Assembly (NCBI RefSeq): GCF_002837275.1 | Contig: NZ_NXIF01000034.1 | Location: 1-59,015, forward strand | DNA from: Malaciobacter halophilus | GTDB taxonomy: Bacteria > Campylobacterota > Campylobacteria > Campylobacterales > Arcobacteraceae | DNA: 59,015 nt | Reading direction: 5' to 3' | Shown here: positions 9,452 to 17,589 of the stretch, in pieces | Layout: each line of letters begins with the position of its first letter | How positions within the stretch are numbered: the first letter of the stretch is position 1 | The notes under the pieces: model-generated | Told to the model about the DNA's origin: nothing | Seen by the model: the letters and a program-made list of their open reading frames with translations, nothing else | The model's database searches: none | Position numbers and translations under genes: made by a program

Positions 9452-10027
9452 TTAAATTTTTAGTGTAAATTCTTTTCTTTTCATACCTGTTACAAATTTT
9501 GGATAAAATCGTGTTGATGGTACATAAGAATTTGCTTTAAATCCAACAACTTCTTTTTCCATTCCTGCTCTATTGGCTAAATCTGTTTCAATGATGCTTA
9601 ATACACCCATAGGACATGCTGTTACACAAGCAGGAAGTTCACCTCTATCAAGTCTTTCAGCACACATATTACATTTTTGAGCTTTATTTTCTTGACCTAA
9701 TAAAGTAATAGCATTATATTCACAACTTTGAGCACAGTAACCACAACCAATGCACTTATCTCTATTTAACTCTACAATACCATCTTCTCTTACTGTATAT
9801 GCTTCTGCTGGACAAACTTCTGCACAAATTGGATTTTCACAGTGGTTACATGAATGTGTTAAAAATAGACTTTTAATGTTTCCATTTTGAACTACTTCAT
9901 ATTCGTCAACTTTTCTCCAATTTATTTCTGGTTCTTGCTTATGATAAGTTTGACACGCAACTTCACAGGCTTTACATCCTATACAAAAATCTTGGTCAAA
10001 TAGAAAACTTTTTCTTACTTTTTTCAT
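9452..10027 (-). CDS. Four-cluster [4Fe-4S] electron-transfer subunit of a molybdoenzyme
   Basis: A 191-residue ferredoxin-type subunit of the DmsB/PhsB/FdhB family. Sixteen cysteines fall in four groups: CIGCKACEVAC, CNHCENPICAEVC, CIGCGYCAQSC, and CNMC with CVTAC. These would hold four [4Fe-4S] clusters linking the catalytic subunit to the cytochrome b. There is no membrane anchor, consistent with a peripheral periplasmic subunit carried out by the Tat system together with the catalytic partner. The ATG follows the molybdoenzyme stop by 11 bases with a GGAAT ribosome-binding element. Confidence 0.9.
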   Translation of the reverse strand: MKKVRKSFLFDQDFCIGCKACEVACQTYHKQEPEINWRKVDEYEVVQNGNIKSLFLTHSCNHCENPICAEVCPAEAYTVREDGIVELNRDKCIGCGYCAQSCEYNAITLLGQENKAQKCNMCAERLDRGELPACVTACPMGVLSIIETDLANRAGMEKEVVGFKANSYVPSTRFYPKFVTGMKRKEFTLKI

Positions 10028-10038
10028 TTTATATTCCT

Positions 10039-12366
10039 TTATGCTTTTTCAACTTCAATAAATGATGCAGTATATGTTGAACCTTGTCCTAAATCACTAA
10101 TACCATCACTACATAAAATATTAGCTCCTGTATCTGTTTTTGTAACTTTGCACCAAATATTATTCCATGCATAAGTAATGCCAGGATTCATCTCAGTTGA
10201 AATTCTAACTCTAAAAAATGCTTTACCTTTTTCGTTTCTAGCACATACAACAGTACCCTCTTTTATATTTCTTGAATTTGCATCTACTTTATTCATAAAT
10301 AGTTCTGGGTAACCATCATATAATACTCTTGGTAGAATATATTTATTTGTTCCCCAATTTGAATTATTTTGTAGTTGTGTTCCAGGAGTCATAAAATATA
10401 ATGGATATTTTTTTAGATAACTTTTTCCAAATTCATTTTGTGCTTCATAATAATCCCAATCTGTTTCAAGGTCAATAACTGGATGAAATCCTGAATCTTT
10501 AAAATATTGAGAATAAAGTTCTGCTTTTCCAGAAGGTGTTTTAAATTTAAGATCTGTTGGTTTACAATATGGATAATAAGGAAAATGCTCTTTCATTGTT
10601 TCTACTGTTCTTATAGGTTTTACTTGTCCTTCTTTTACTAATCTTTCGTAAGTTATTCCTTGTTTCTTACTAAAAGGAGTATCTAGCATCTTTTTTATAA
10701 CTACTTTTGGATCATTGATATTAAAACATTCATCTGTATATCCCATAGCTTTTGCAATTCCATTGAAAATTTCTAAATTAATTTTACTCTCACCAACTAA
10801 TTTTGCTGCTGCTGCGTTATAACAAACATAACCAGAAATTTGGTCATTTTGAACATCTTCAGATTCTAAAAAAGTTCCTGCAGGTAGAACTAAATCTGCA
10901 TAATCAACAGTATCCGTATGGAAAGGGTCTAATACAATTAAATAAAAGTCATCATCTTCCATTAATCTTTTTTTAATTAAATCAGAGTTTGGTGCAGTAG
11001 TAATCATACTAGTGTTATAATGTATAACTGCTCTTAAAGGAGTAGGAAGAGTTACTTCTTTATAAACTTGAGATTCTGTATCTAAACTTGTTGGGTTATT
11101 GAGTCTTAAGGCTCTACCAAATTGTACATAATTTGCAGTTTGTCTTTTGATTTTTTCTCCATTTTCATCTTTTGGAGATAAATCAGGCATTACTTTACTA
11201 AAGTCATAGCATGGATTTAAGTTTGTGTAAGCCCAAAATAGTCCAGCACCTTTTTTGTTTAATGCTCCTACTAAAACAGGTAAAAATGTAACTGCTCTAA
11301 CAAGTCTAGCTCCATTAAAGTGTCTTTGACCACCATCACCATGGGCAATTGCAGGTCTTTTAGCCGCTGCATATATTTTTGCAAACTCAATAATCTCTTC
11401 TGGCGTAATTTCACATGCTTTTGCTAACTCTTCTAATGAATACTCTTTAGTCTCTTTTACTAATTCATCAAAACCAAGCGCATATTTAGATACAAACTCT
11501 TTATCATATAAGTTTCTTTCAATAAGAACTTTACATACACCTAAACAAAAATAAGGGTCTGTTGAAGGTTTTAGTTGTATAAACATATCTGAATTATTTG
11601 CCATTGGCGTTCTAACAGAGTTTATAGTAACTAATTTACCTCCATTTTTTCTTCTTACATCTTGACCAAATCTAGCCCAGTGTACAGCTGTATAAGCTTC
11701 ATTTGAACCCCATGTAACATATAAATCTGAATCCACTGTTTCAAGCATATCTTTTGAATATGGTGTACCAATAACACTTGGAGTTCCTTGATATCTTGGC
11801 CAATCACATGGATTTCTAACTAATCTTGTTGCACCAATTTTTTCAAGTAAATTACCAGGAGCGATAGTTTTTGAGATGTGACCTTCATTACCAGAATAAA
11901 CCATTTCTCCAATAGCTTCTCCACCATATTTATTTTTAATTTCAGTTAATTTTTTTCCTGCAAGTTTAAAAGCTTCGTCCCATGAGATTCTCTCCCATTT
12001 ACCTTCTTTTCTTTTTCCTACTCTTTTCATAGGGTATAGTATTCTATTTGGCTGATATAAATATTCTCTATAAGTATTACCTTTTACACAAGGATGACCT
12101 TTTGTAACAGGATGCGCTTTATTTCCTTGAATATCTATCATTACACCATTTTGTACTTCTGCAACTAAAGAACATGCATCTCTACAGTTTCTAGGACATG
12201 TTACAAAATGATATTCAGATGCGCCATTTGTTTGAGTGGGTTTATAATCTACCTTATCATATTTTGTAGATGTATATGACATTCCAAATAGTGGTACACT
12301 AACTAAACATGCAGTAGTTCCTTTTACAAAACTTCTTCTACCATTATTAATATTTGAAGCTCCCAT
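10039..12366 (-). CDS. Tat-exported molybdopterin oxidoreductase (DMSO reductase family), substrate unknown
   Basis: The catalytic subunit of a periplasmic respiratory molybdoenzyme. A Tat signal (NNGRRSFVKGT) opens the protein. Four cysteines for an N-terminal [4Fe-4S] cluster follow in CPRNCRDAC (residues 57, 61, 65) and HPCVKG (93). The segment at the usual molybdenum-ligand position reads NPCDWPRYQG (Cys187, Asp188), so the ligand could be Cys or Asp. Middle segments such as DGGQRHFNGARLVRA resemble DmsA. I chose ATG 12366, with AGAAGGA 8 bases upstream, over the ATG 21 bases earlier, which would only lengthen the n-region of the signal. Substrate (formate, S-oxide, tetrathionate or other) is open. 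Confidence 0.85.
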   Translation of the reverse strand: MGASNINNGRRSFVKGTTACLVSVPLFGMSYTSTKYDKVDYKPTQTNGASEYHFVTCPRNCRDACSLVAEVQNGVMIDIQGNKAHPVTKGHPCVKGNTYREYLYQPNRILYPMKRVGKRKEGKWERISWDEAFKLAGKKLTEIKNKYGGEAIGEMVYSGNEGHISKTIAPGNLLEKIGATRLVRNPCDWPRYQGTPSVIGTPYSKDMLETVDSDLYVTWGSNEAYTAVHWARFGQDVRRKNGGKLVTINSVRTPMANNSDMFIQLKPSTDPYFCLGVCKVLIERNLYDKEFVSKYALGFDELVKETKEYSLEELAKACEITPEEIIEFAKIYAAAKRPAIAHGDGGQRHFNGARLVRAVTFLPVLVGALNKKGAGLFWAYTNLNPCYDFSKVMPDLSPKDENGEKIKRQTANYVQFGRALRLNNPTSLDTESQVYKEVTLPTPLRAVIHYNTSMITTAPNSDLIKKRLMEDDDFYLIVLDPFHTDTVDYADLVLPAGTFLESEDVQNDQISGYVCYNAAAAKLVGESKINLEIFNGIAKAMGYTDECFNINDPKVVIKKMLDTPFSKKQGITYERLVKEGQVKPIRTVETMKEHFPYYPYCKPTDLKFKTPSGKAELYSQYFKDSGFHPVIDLETDWDYYEAQNEFGKSYLKKYPLYFMTPGTQLQNNSNWGTNKYILPRVLYDGYPELFMNKVDANSRNIKEGTVVCARNEKGKAFFRVRISTEMNPGITYAWNNIWCKVTKTDTGANILCSDGISDLGQGSTYTASFIEVEKA

Positions 12367-12393
12367 AATATTTTCCTTCTTTTTCATGAAATT

Positions 12394-12423
12394 AAATACT
12401 TCTTCATTTAAGAAGAAGTATTT
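12394..12423 (-). other. Strong hairpin between dsbI and the molybdoenzyme gene
   Basis: AAATACTTCTTC (12394-12405) pairs perfectly with GAAGAAGTATTT (12412-12423) around a 6-base loop. On the minus strand it comes directly after the dsbI stop and is followed by AATTTCATG, not by a T-run, so it is not a normal terminator for dsbI. It could protect a processed mRNA end or set different expression levels of dsbI and the enzyme genes. Confidence 0.55.
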
Positions 12424-12425
12424 TT

Positions 12426-13934
12426 TTATTTAAGTATATAAAGTTTATTTTTGCCATCTTGGTAACTAACTATATTGATATTTCCATCAACAAAATCAAT
12501 AGCTCTTGCATTTGTTATTTTGCTTGGGTATGAATATGTTTTCACAATTTCTTCAGTTTTAGGATTAATCTGTAAAATTGTGTTGTAGTTTTTACTTAAT
12601 GCATATAACATACCATCTTTTTTGGCAAGTCCAGTAATGTAGTAATCACCTAATCCTTTATTATTTCTTGTTTGTATATTTGAAGCTAAAGTTGGTGTAT
12701 ATTCTCCAGATAGAACCCCATCAATATTTGATTGTTTTATAACAACAAAATTCTTTTGTAAGTTACTTGGAACACTAATTGTATAACTATAATCTCCTAA
12801 GCTTACGAAGCTATTTACATAGTTTGTATTTGCTCTTACTGTTCTAAAAGAGTTTTTCTCAATAGCGACAAATTTATCAGCACCCTCTTTAAAGTGTGCA
12901 AATCCTTCTACTTCATCAGCATTTACAGGATCATATTTTACAATTGCATAAGTTTTATTTGTTCCCATAATTTTTATATTTTCATTATCCATAATATCAA
13001 TATCTGCAAAATTTGTCATAAATGGGAAATAGAAACTATCTAAAATTAAATGTGTATGAATATTGTTTAAATCTTTATTTGTAAGATACATTCCCCAATC
13101 TTGAGTTGCAATGGCAAATTGATTAGTTTTTTTATTAAATCTAATACCACTAATAGGTGAATTTAAATCAAGATTAATATTTTTTTCTGATACTAAATTT
13201 AGTTTAGTTGTTATATGTAAAGGTGAATTATTTACATTATGGTCAAACTCCATGTAATTAGCTTTTTGCGCTGGTAAATCAGGAGTATCTACACCAAATG
13301 GACCTCTCCATGTTGGAGCAGAAAATGCATTTGGTAATAAACTACTCCAACTATTATACTTAGGATTAAAAGTAAATCTAGCTGGTGAATCAGGTGCAGT
13401 AAAAGGTGGTGGTCCAGCTGCAATAAAGGCTTGTACTGCATTGGAAGTTGTTACTACCATAAATGTAACAAATGCAAACTTATTTACTTTTGTTAAATTT
13501 CTATAGTTTAATTTTACTAAAACTTCTTGGTCTGTTTTTAAATTAGCAAAAGCTAGAATTAAACCAAGTACAATTAAAACAGCCCAAAAAACTATTCCAG
13601 CCCAAATTTGTGTATGAATATTAAAAATTGGTAATGCTTGACCTTGTCCTATATCCATTTGAGCATACCATCCTAAATGCCAAAAAGCATTCCAAATACC
13701 AAAGGCAGAAACCATTATAATAAGAGCTAAATATTTCATTCTTAGACCATATCTTATTATAAATAAAGCTCCTGCTGCTACAACAATCATATTAATTCTA
13801 AGTGCCCAACAACTTGTACAAGGTGCATCTCCTAAGATGTAACCAAATATCATGTTAGCAACGGCTACTGGCCCTGCCATAACACCTAAAACTGCAAAAG
13901 ACATAAGTACATATAAATTTATATTTTTTCTCAT
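12426..13934 (-). CDS. dsbI: DsbI/DsbB-type thiol oxidoreductase with C-terminal beta-propeller-like domain
   Basis: Residues 1-175 contain about five hydrophobic helices of the DsbB fold, with one CTSC pair (Cys39, Cys42) in a periplasmic loop followed by the conserved WALR. Residues about 190-502 form a soluble, repetitive beta-strand region like the propeller of Campylobacter DsbI. DsbI proteins pass electrons from a periplasmic DsbA-type protein to quinones. I find no other cysteine in the 502 residues, so the second periplasmic pair of classical DsbB is missing. The ATG has AGGAG 7 bases upstream and follows the small dba-like gene by 9 bases, the same order as dba-dsbI of Campylobacter jejuni. 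Confidence 0.82.
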   Translation of the reverse strand: MRKNINLYVLMSFAVLGVMAGPVAVANMIFGYILGDAPCTSCWALRINMIVVAAGALFIIRYGLRMKYLALIIMVSAFGIWNAFWHLGWYAQMDIGQGQALPIFNIHTQIWAGIVFWAVLIVLGLILAFANLKTDQEVLVKLNYRNLTKVNKFAFVTFMVVTTSNAVQAFIAAGPPPFTAPDSPARFTFNPKYNSWSSLLPNAFSAPTWRGPFGVDTPDLPAQKANYMEFDHNVNNSPLHITTKLNLVSEKNINLDLNSPISGIRFNKKTNQFAIATQDWGMYLTNKDLNNIHTHLILDSFYFPFMTNFADIDIMDNENIKIMGTNKTYAIVKYDPVNADEVEGFAHFKEGADKFVAIEKNSFRTVRANTNYVNSFVSLGDYSYTISVPSNLQKNFVVIKQSNIDGVLSGEYTPTLASNIQTRNNKGLGDYYITGLAKKDGMLYALSKNYNTILQINPKTEEIVKTYSYPSKITNARAIDFVDGNINIVSYQDGKNKLYILK

Positions 13935-13943
13935 AAAGAACTC

Positions 13944-14114
13944 CTATAAATTAAATGCAGGTAATACATTATATTGAATATCAATTGCATAGAATACAAA
14001 AGCGACTAATATTGCGGTAAAGGCTAATAAATTAAAAGCCAACTTCTCTTTTTCTGGTTTTTTATACACCAGATACGATACATACAGTAATAAACATAAT
14101 TCTAGGAATTCCAT
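13944..14114 (-). CDS. dba: Dba-like small membrane protein encoded upstream of dsbI
   Basis: A 56-residue protein that starts MEFLELCLLLYVSYLVYKK and continues with a second hydrophobic stretch, AFNLLAFTAILVAFVFYAI. This predicts two membrane helices joined by a basic turn (KKPEKEK). The ATG at 14114 is preceded by a near-perfect AGGAGG ribosome-binding site. In C. jejuni a similarly small protein, Dba, is encoded just before dsbI and is needed for DsbI production; name and role here rest on size, topology and gene order rather than on residue identity. It is the first gene of the operon and directly faces the regulator gene. Confidence 0.7.
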   Translation of the reverse strand: MEFLELCLLLYVSYLVYKKPEKEKLAFNLLAFTAILVAFVFYAIDIQYNVLPAFNL

Positions 14115-14139
14115 TAATTACCTCCTCTTATTCTCTAAA

Positions 14140-14393
14140 CTTAAATATTAATTAATTAATTAAGTAGTAATATATTTTAACAATATTCTATTTTTTTTCA
14201 TATAAAACACTATTTTTTATCTATTACTATATAAAAAGACGCTATTATTAAAAGTAGTAAATCCTTATATATAGCTTATCTAAGCTTAAAGCTTAAATAT
14301 TAATTAATTAATAAAGTAATTATATATTTTAATAATATTGAATACTATACAAAAAATGCTATGTTATGTCTATTAATATACAAAAAATGCTAT
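14140..14393. repeat. Imperfect tandem duplication of about 110-150 bp in the dba/araC intergenic region
   Basis: The segment beginning CTTAAATATTAATTAATTAA at 14140 recurs at 14292 (offset 152). The two copies stay alignable through the AT-rich block TATATTTTAA(C/T)AATATT and through two operator-like motifs each (14201 and 14228 in copy one; 14346 and 14377 in copy two). This is the whole content of the roughly 300-base gap between the divergent dba and araC genes. Confidence 0.75.
14346..14393 (+). promoter_or_regulatory. Repeated operator-like motif upstream of the AraC-type gene
   Basis: TATACAAAAAATGCTAT occurs exactly twice, at 14346-14362 and 14377-14393, 31 bp apart (about three helical turns). 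Diverged forms are at 14201-14213 (TATAAAACACTAT) and 14228-14245 (TATATAAAAAGACGCTAT). Direct-repeat sites are typical for AraC-family activators, so these are likely binding sites of the adjacent regulator. The last copy ends 28 bases before the araC start, which suggests autoregulation. Confidence 0.6.
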
Positions 14394-14421
14394 AGTTCAA
14401 AATTTAGAGGAGATGCAAAAT

Positions 14422-15252
14422 ATGAAATCACTTAATTTATCTAATTATAATTTGCACATAGAAAAAGTATTAGATGAAATTGAATGTAATTTAAATCATA
14501 ATTTATCAATTGAAAAGCTTTCTCATTTGGCAGGTTATTCACCTTTTCATTTTCAAAGATTGTTTAAAGATTATGTTGGAGAAAGCGTTCATCAATATAT
14601 AAAAAGATTAAGAGTAGAAAAAACTGCGTTGATGTTAAAATATCAATACAATAATGTAACAGACTCAGCAATAAGAACAGGTTTTAATAATAATATTTCA
14701 CTTACTAGAGCTTTTAAGAGTATTTATAACTGTTCTCCTAAAGAGTATAAAGATAGATTTCGTACATTTAATAAAAAATATGACACTCCATCTTTTAAAG
14801 TTGTAAATATTGATGATTTTAAGGTTTTCTTTGTACGAGTATGTGGAGATTATCACTACTCAGAAAGAGCGTCCTGGATGGAAGTAGAGAATAATTTTTG
14901 TGAATTATCCCAAAATAATCTACAATATATATCAATTTGCTATAACGAACCATCAATTACTCTTCAAAAAACAAACTTAAGATACGAAGCTTGCATACTA
15001 TTTGAAAAAAATAAACATTCACATATTGCAAATTTACCAATAAAAACTATAAGAGGTGGAAAATATGCTAAATTCTCTTTTACGGGTACTTTAGGAGAAT
15101 TTGACAATTTCTTCAATATTGTATTTGATACTTTTTATCATGATAAGAATTATCAAATATCATTAAAACCATCTTTTCAACTTCATCATAATTCATATAG
15201 AGATTTATTATTTGGTACTACGACAACTGATTTGTTTATACCTATTGATTAG
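14422..15252 (+). CDS. AraC-family regulator with GyrI-like effector domain
   Basis: A transcription regulator with two N-terminal helix-turn-helix motifs (residues about 10-105, including LSHLAGYSPFHFQRLFKDYVG and the second motif ending CSPKEYKDRF). Its C-terminal half (about 115-276) has the beta-rich pattern of GyrI-like small-molecule-binding domains, as in Rob and SoxS-type fusions. I place the start at ATG 14422 because GAGGAG touches the upstream ATG at 14413 with no spacing but is about 8 bases from the second. It diverges from the dba-dsbI-molybdoenzyme operon, its probable target. The effector is unknown. Confidence 0.8.
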   Translation: MKSLNLSNYNLHIEKVLDEIECNLNHNLSIEKLSHLAGYSPFHFQRLFKDYVGESVHQYIKRLRVEKTALMLKYQYNNVTDSAIRTGFNNNISLTRAFKSIYNCSPKEYKDRFRTFNKKYDTPSFKVVNIDDFKVFFVRVCGDYHYSERASWMEVENNFCELSQNNLQYISICYNEPSITLQKTNLRYEACILFEKNKHSHIANLPIKTIRGGKYAKFSFTGTLGEFDNFFNIVFDTFYHDKNYQISLKPSFQLHHNSYRDLLFGTTTTDLFIPID

Positions 15253-15273
15253 TATTTTTAGTGCATAAAAAAA

Positions 15274-15295
15274 GGAAGCAAAATATTTTGCTTCC
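15274..15295. terminator. Bidirectional terminator between araC and rpsI
   Basis: GGAAGCAAAAT pairs with ATTTTGCTTCC (11 bp), with seven A on the left and three T on the right. It ends rpsI on the minus strand strongly and the AraC gene on the plus strand more weakly. Confidence 0.85.
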
Positions 15296-15322
15296 TTTGT
15301 AAAATATTCGAATAAAAACAGA

Positions 15323-15712
15323 TTATCTTTTTGAGAATTGTGTAGATTTTCTTGCTTTTTTTCTTCCGTATTTTTTTCTTTCAACGCTTCTAGCATCTCT
15401 TGTTAATAAACCATAAGGTTTTAAAATAGCTCTAAATTGCTCATCATAAGCAACTAAAGCTCTTGAAATACCGTGTCTTACAGCATCAGCTTGTGCAGAA
15501 TATCCACCTCCAAGCGTTTTAACTACGATATTTACAGAAGTTTCTTGTTTAGATACTTCTAGTGGTTGCATAACTCTTTTTTTAATTGATTCAAGACCAC
15601 CTAACCACTCATCTAAAGATTGACCATTGATTGTAAGTTGACCATTACCATTCTCTAGCCATACTTTAGCTACAGCTGATTTTCTTCTTCCTGTTGCGTA
15701 AACTTTTGCCAT
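15323..15712 (-). CDS. rpsI: 30S ribosomal protein S9
   Basis: S9 sits in the head of the small subunit with its C-terminal tail reaching the P-site tRNA. The 129-residue protein shows the S9 signature [19 protein letters not shown] and the basic tail ending [12 protein letters not shown], whose last arginine contacts tRNA. It follows rplM by 5 bases, the conserved L13-S9 operon order. ATG start. Confidence 0.98.
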   Translation of the reverse strand: MAKVYATGRRKSAVAKVWLENGNGQLTINGQSLDEWLGGLESIKKRVMQPLEVSKQETSVNIVVKTLGGGYSAQADAVRHGISRALVAYDEQFRAILKPYGLLTRDARSVERKKYGRKKARKSTQFSKR

Positions 15713-15717
15713 TAGTC

Positions 15718-16137
15718 TTATCCTTTAATTTGCGCAGTATGAGGGTGCTCAGAACCTGCATATACTTTTAATTTTTTTAACATGTCTTTACCAAGTTTTG
15801 TTTTTGGTAACATACCTCTTGTAGCTAATTTATATAACTTCTCAGGGTTTTTTTCAAACATTTCAGACATTTTGTGAGTTTTTGTACTACCAAAATATCC
15901 TGAGTGAGTATAATAGTTTTTAGTTTCTAGTTTTGTTCCAGAAAATTTAGCTTTTGAAGCGTTAATAATTACAACGTAATCTCCGCAATCTACGTGAGGA
16001 GTGTAAGATGGTTTATGTTTACCTCTTAAAATAGTAGCTACTTCAGTAATAATTCTACCAAATACTTTATCAGTTGCATCTACTACTATCCAATCTCTCT
16101 CGATTTCATTAGCTTTTGCCATTTGAGTAAATTTCAT
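15718..16137 (-). CDS. rplM: 50S ribosomal protein L13
   Basis: An early-assembly protein of the large subunit. The 139 residues contain the family core [20 protein letters not shown] and [26 protein letters not shown]. It leads the rplM-rpsI operon. The ATG at 16137 is followed 9 codons later by no competing start; AT-rich sequence at 16138-16212 separates it from the sensor kinase gene that ends upstream on the same strand. Confidence 0.98.
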   Translation of the reverse strand: MKFTQMAKANEIERDWIVVDATDKVFGRIITEVATILRGKHKPSYTPHVDCGDYVVIINASKAKFSGTKLETKNYYTHSGYFGSTKTHKMSEMFEKNPEKLYKLATRGMLPKTKLGKDMLKKLKVYAGSEHPHTAQIKG

Positions 16138-16212
16138 TTATTTCTCCGATTTGATTAATGAGGTGAAATAGTATTCTAAATAAGCTTAATAACAACTTAA
16201 ATTAAGTCATGT

Positions 16213-17589
16213 TTAATATTTTATTATAAATTCCGAACCAGAATGAAGTTTACTTCTTACTTCAAGTTTAAAATTATGTAAAGATAAAATAGCTTGAACT
16301 ATAAATAAACCAAGTCCCAATGAGTTATTCCAGCCATTTTTCGAGACTCTATAAAATTTTTTGTTAATTTTATTTAAATCATTTTCTTCTATTCCAATAC
16401 CTTTATCTATTATACTTATAGAAGAGCTTGATAATTTGATGATTACATCATCTTCTGAATATTTAAGTGCATTTTCTACTAAATTACTTATTGCCATTTC
16501 CATAAGTGTTTCATCAACTTTTAGATTTATATCTTCACCTTCAATTGTAATATCATGCTCTTTGTATTTATCTTGTAAATCAGAAACTACAGCTTCACAA
16601 AGTTTTTTAATTGAACAGTTTTGTGTTGTTACTTGTTGTTTACCCTCTTCAAGTTTCAATGATAGTCTAAGTTTATCTATAATATTAGACATTTTATCGC
16701 CATTTGATTTAATCTTATTTAAAAATTTCTCTTTCATGCTATTAGGTAAATCAGAATCACATAATAAAGTCTCGCTATAACCAGAAATTATTGCAATTGG
16801 ATTCTTAAACTCATGGGAGATTGCAGAGATTATCTCATCTTTTTGTCTATTTGCAAGTTTTAATTTTGCTGTTTGTTTTGCTTTTTGTTTCTCTTTTTTA
16901 GCTAATTTGGCTGCAACTTTGTTTAAAAATCTAGCTATTTTATTAAACTCTTGTGTATAGTTTGAACTAATTTGATAATTAGGTCTTTTTTCACTTAAAT
17001 CTATAAGAAATTTTAAAATTGAGTCTGTCTCTTTTTTTATTTTTATACTAATAAAATAAGTAGCAAAGAATGCTAAAATTAAAAATATAGTTATTATTGC
17101 AATAATATGAAAAGATAATCTTAGAAAATTCTCTTGAATTTTATCTGTATAATCTGCAAGTCTTATATAATAAGTTTTATCTTTTAATTTAATTTTTTTT
17201 GCTACATATAAAAGCTCTTTATTTAAAGAGTCTGAAAATCTAATTGTTTTGCCAATTCCATCATATTTTGCATGAATTATTTCAAATCTGTCTTGATGAT
17301 TTTCCATAGAGCTTTTATCTTTATCACTTTCTACTATTACCTTTCCTTTTTCATCTATTATTGTAATTCTTAAATTTGTTCTTTTTTTAAACTCATTTAC
17401 TACTTTTTCAATATCATTAATATTATGTAAAACCAATGAGATTGAATCAATATTTTGAGAAAGGTTTTTTTCTATTTGGTTCATATAGATGTTTTTTGAC
17501 CAAAAATAAGTAGTAAAACTTATACTTAAAAAAATAAGAAAAAATATTCCAATAAAGGTTCTTAAAAATAGTTGATGAATTTTTAACAA
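16213..17589 (-). CDS. Membrane sensor histidine kinase of the phosphate locus
   Basis: Two membrane helices (about residues 8-30 and 159-182) bracket a periplasmic sensor domain of about 125 residues. A HAMP-like linker and coiled coil lead to the H-box AISHEFKNPIAIISGY with phospho-acceptor His259. The N-box is ISNLVENALKYS, followed by the G1 box DKGIGI and the G2 box GLGLFIV. Length is 458 residues. The start is TTG and overlaps the response-regulator stop by 7 bases. The locus and architecture suggest it senses phosphate status like PhoR/PhosS, but no PAS domain is evident. It is the last gene of the pst operon. Confidence 0.88.
   Translation of the reverse strand: MLKIHQLFLRTFIGIFFLIFLSISFTTYFWSKNIYMNQIEKNLSQNIDSISLVLHNINDIEKVVNEFKKRTNLRITIIDEKGKVIVESDKDKSSMENHQDRFEIIHAKYDGIGKTIRFSDSLNKELLYVAKKIKLKDKTYYIRLADYTDKIQENFLRLSFHIIAIITIFLILAFFATYFISIKIKKETDSILKFLIDLSEKRPNYQISSNYTQEFNKIARFLNKVAAKLAKKEKQKAKQTAKLKLANRQKDEIISAISHEFKNPIAIISGYSETLLCDSDLPNSMKEKFLNKIKSNGDKMSNIIDKLRLSLKLEEGKQQVTTQNCSIKKLCEAVVSDLQDKYKEHDITIEGEDINLKVDETLMEMAISNLVENALKYSEDDVIIKLSSSSISIIDKGIGIEENDLNKINKKFYRVSKNGWNNSLGLGLFIVQAILSLHNFKLEVRSKLHSGSEFIIKY

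Noticed and set aside
8701-12366. Naming the molybdoenzyme complex a formate dehydrogenase
   Set aside because: Only the cytochrome b subunit resembles FdnI; the catalytic subunit lacks a clear Sec/Cys formate-dehydrogenase motif and looks partly DmsA-like.
14413-14421. Upstream ATG of the AraC/GyrI-type gene
   Set aside because: The GAGGAG ribosome-binding site touches this ATG; spacing fits only the ATG at 14422.
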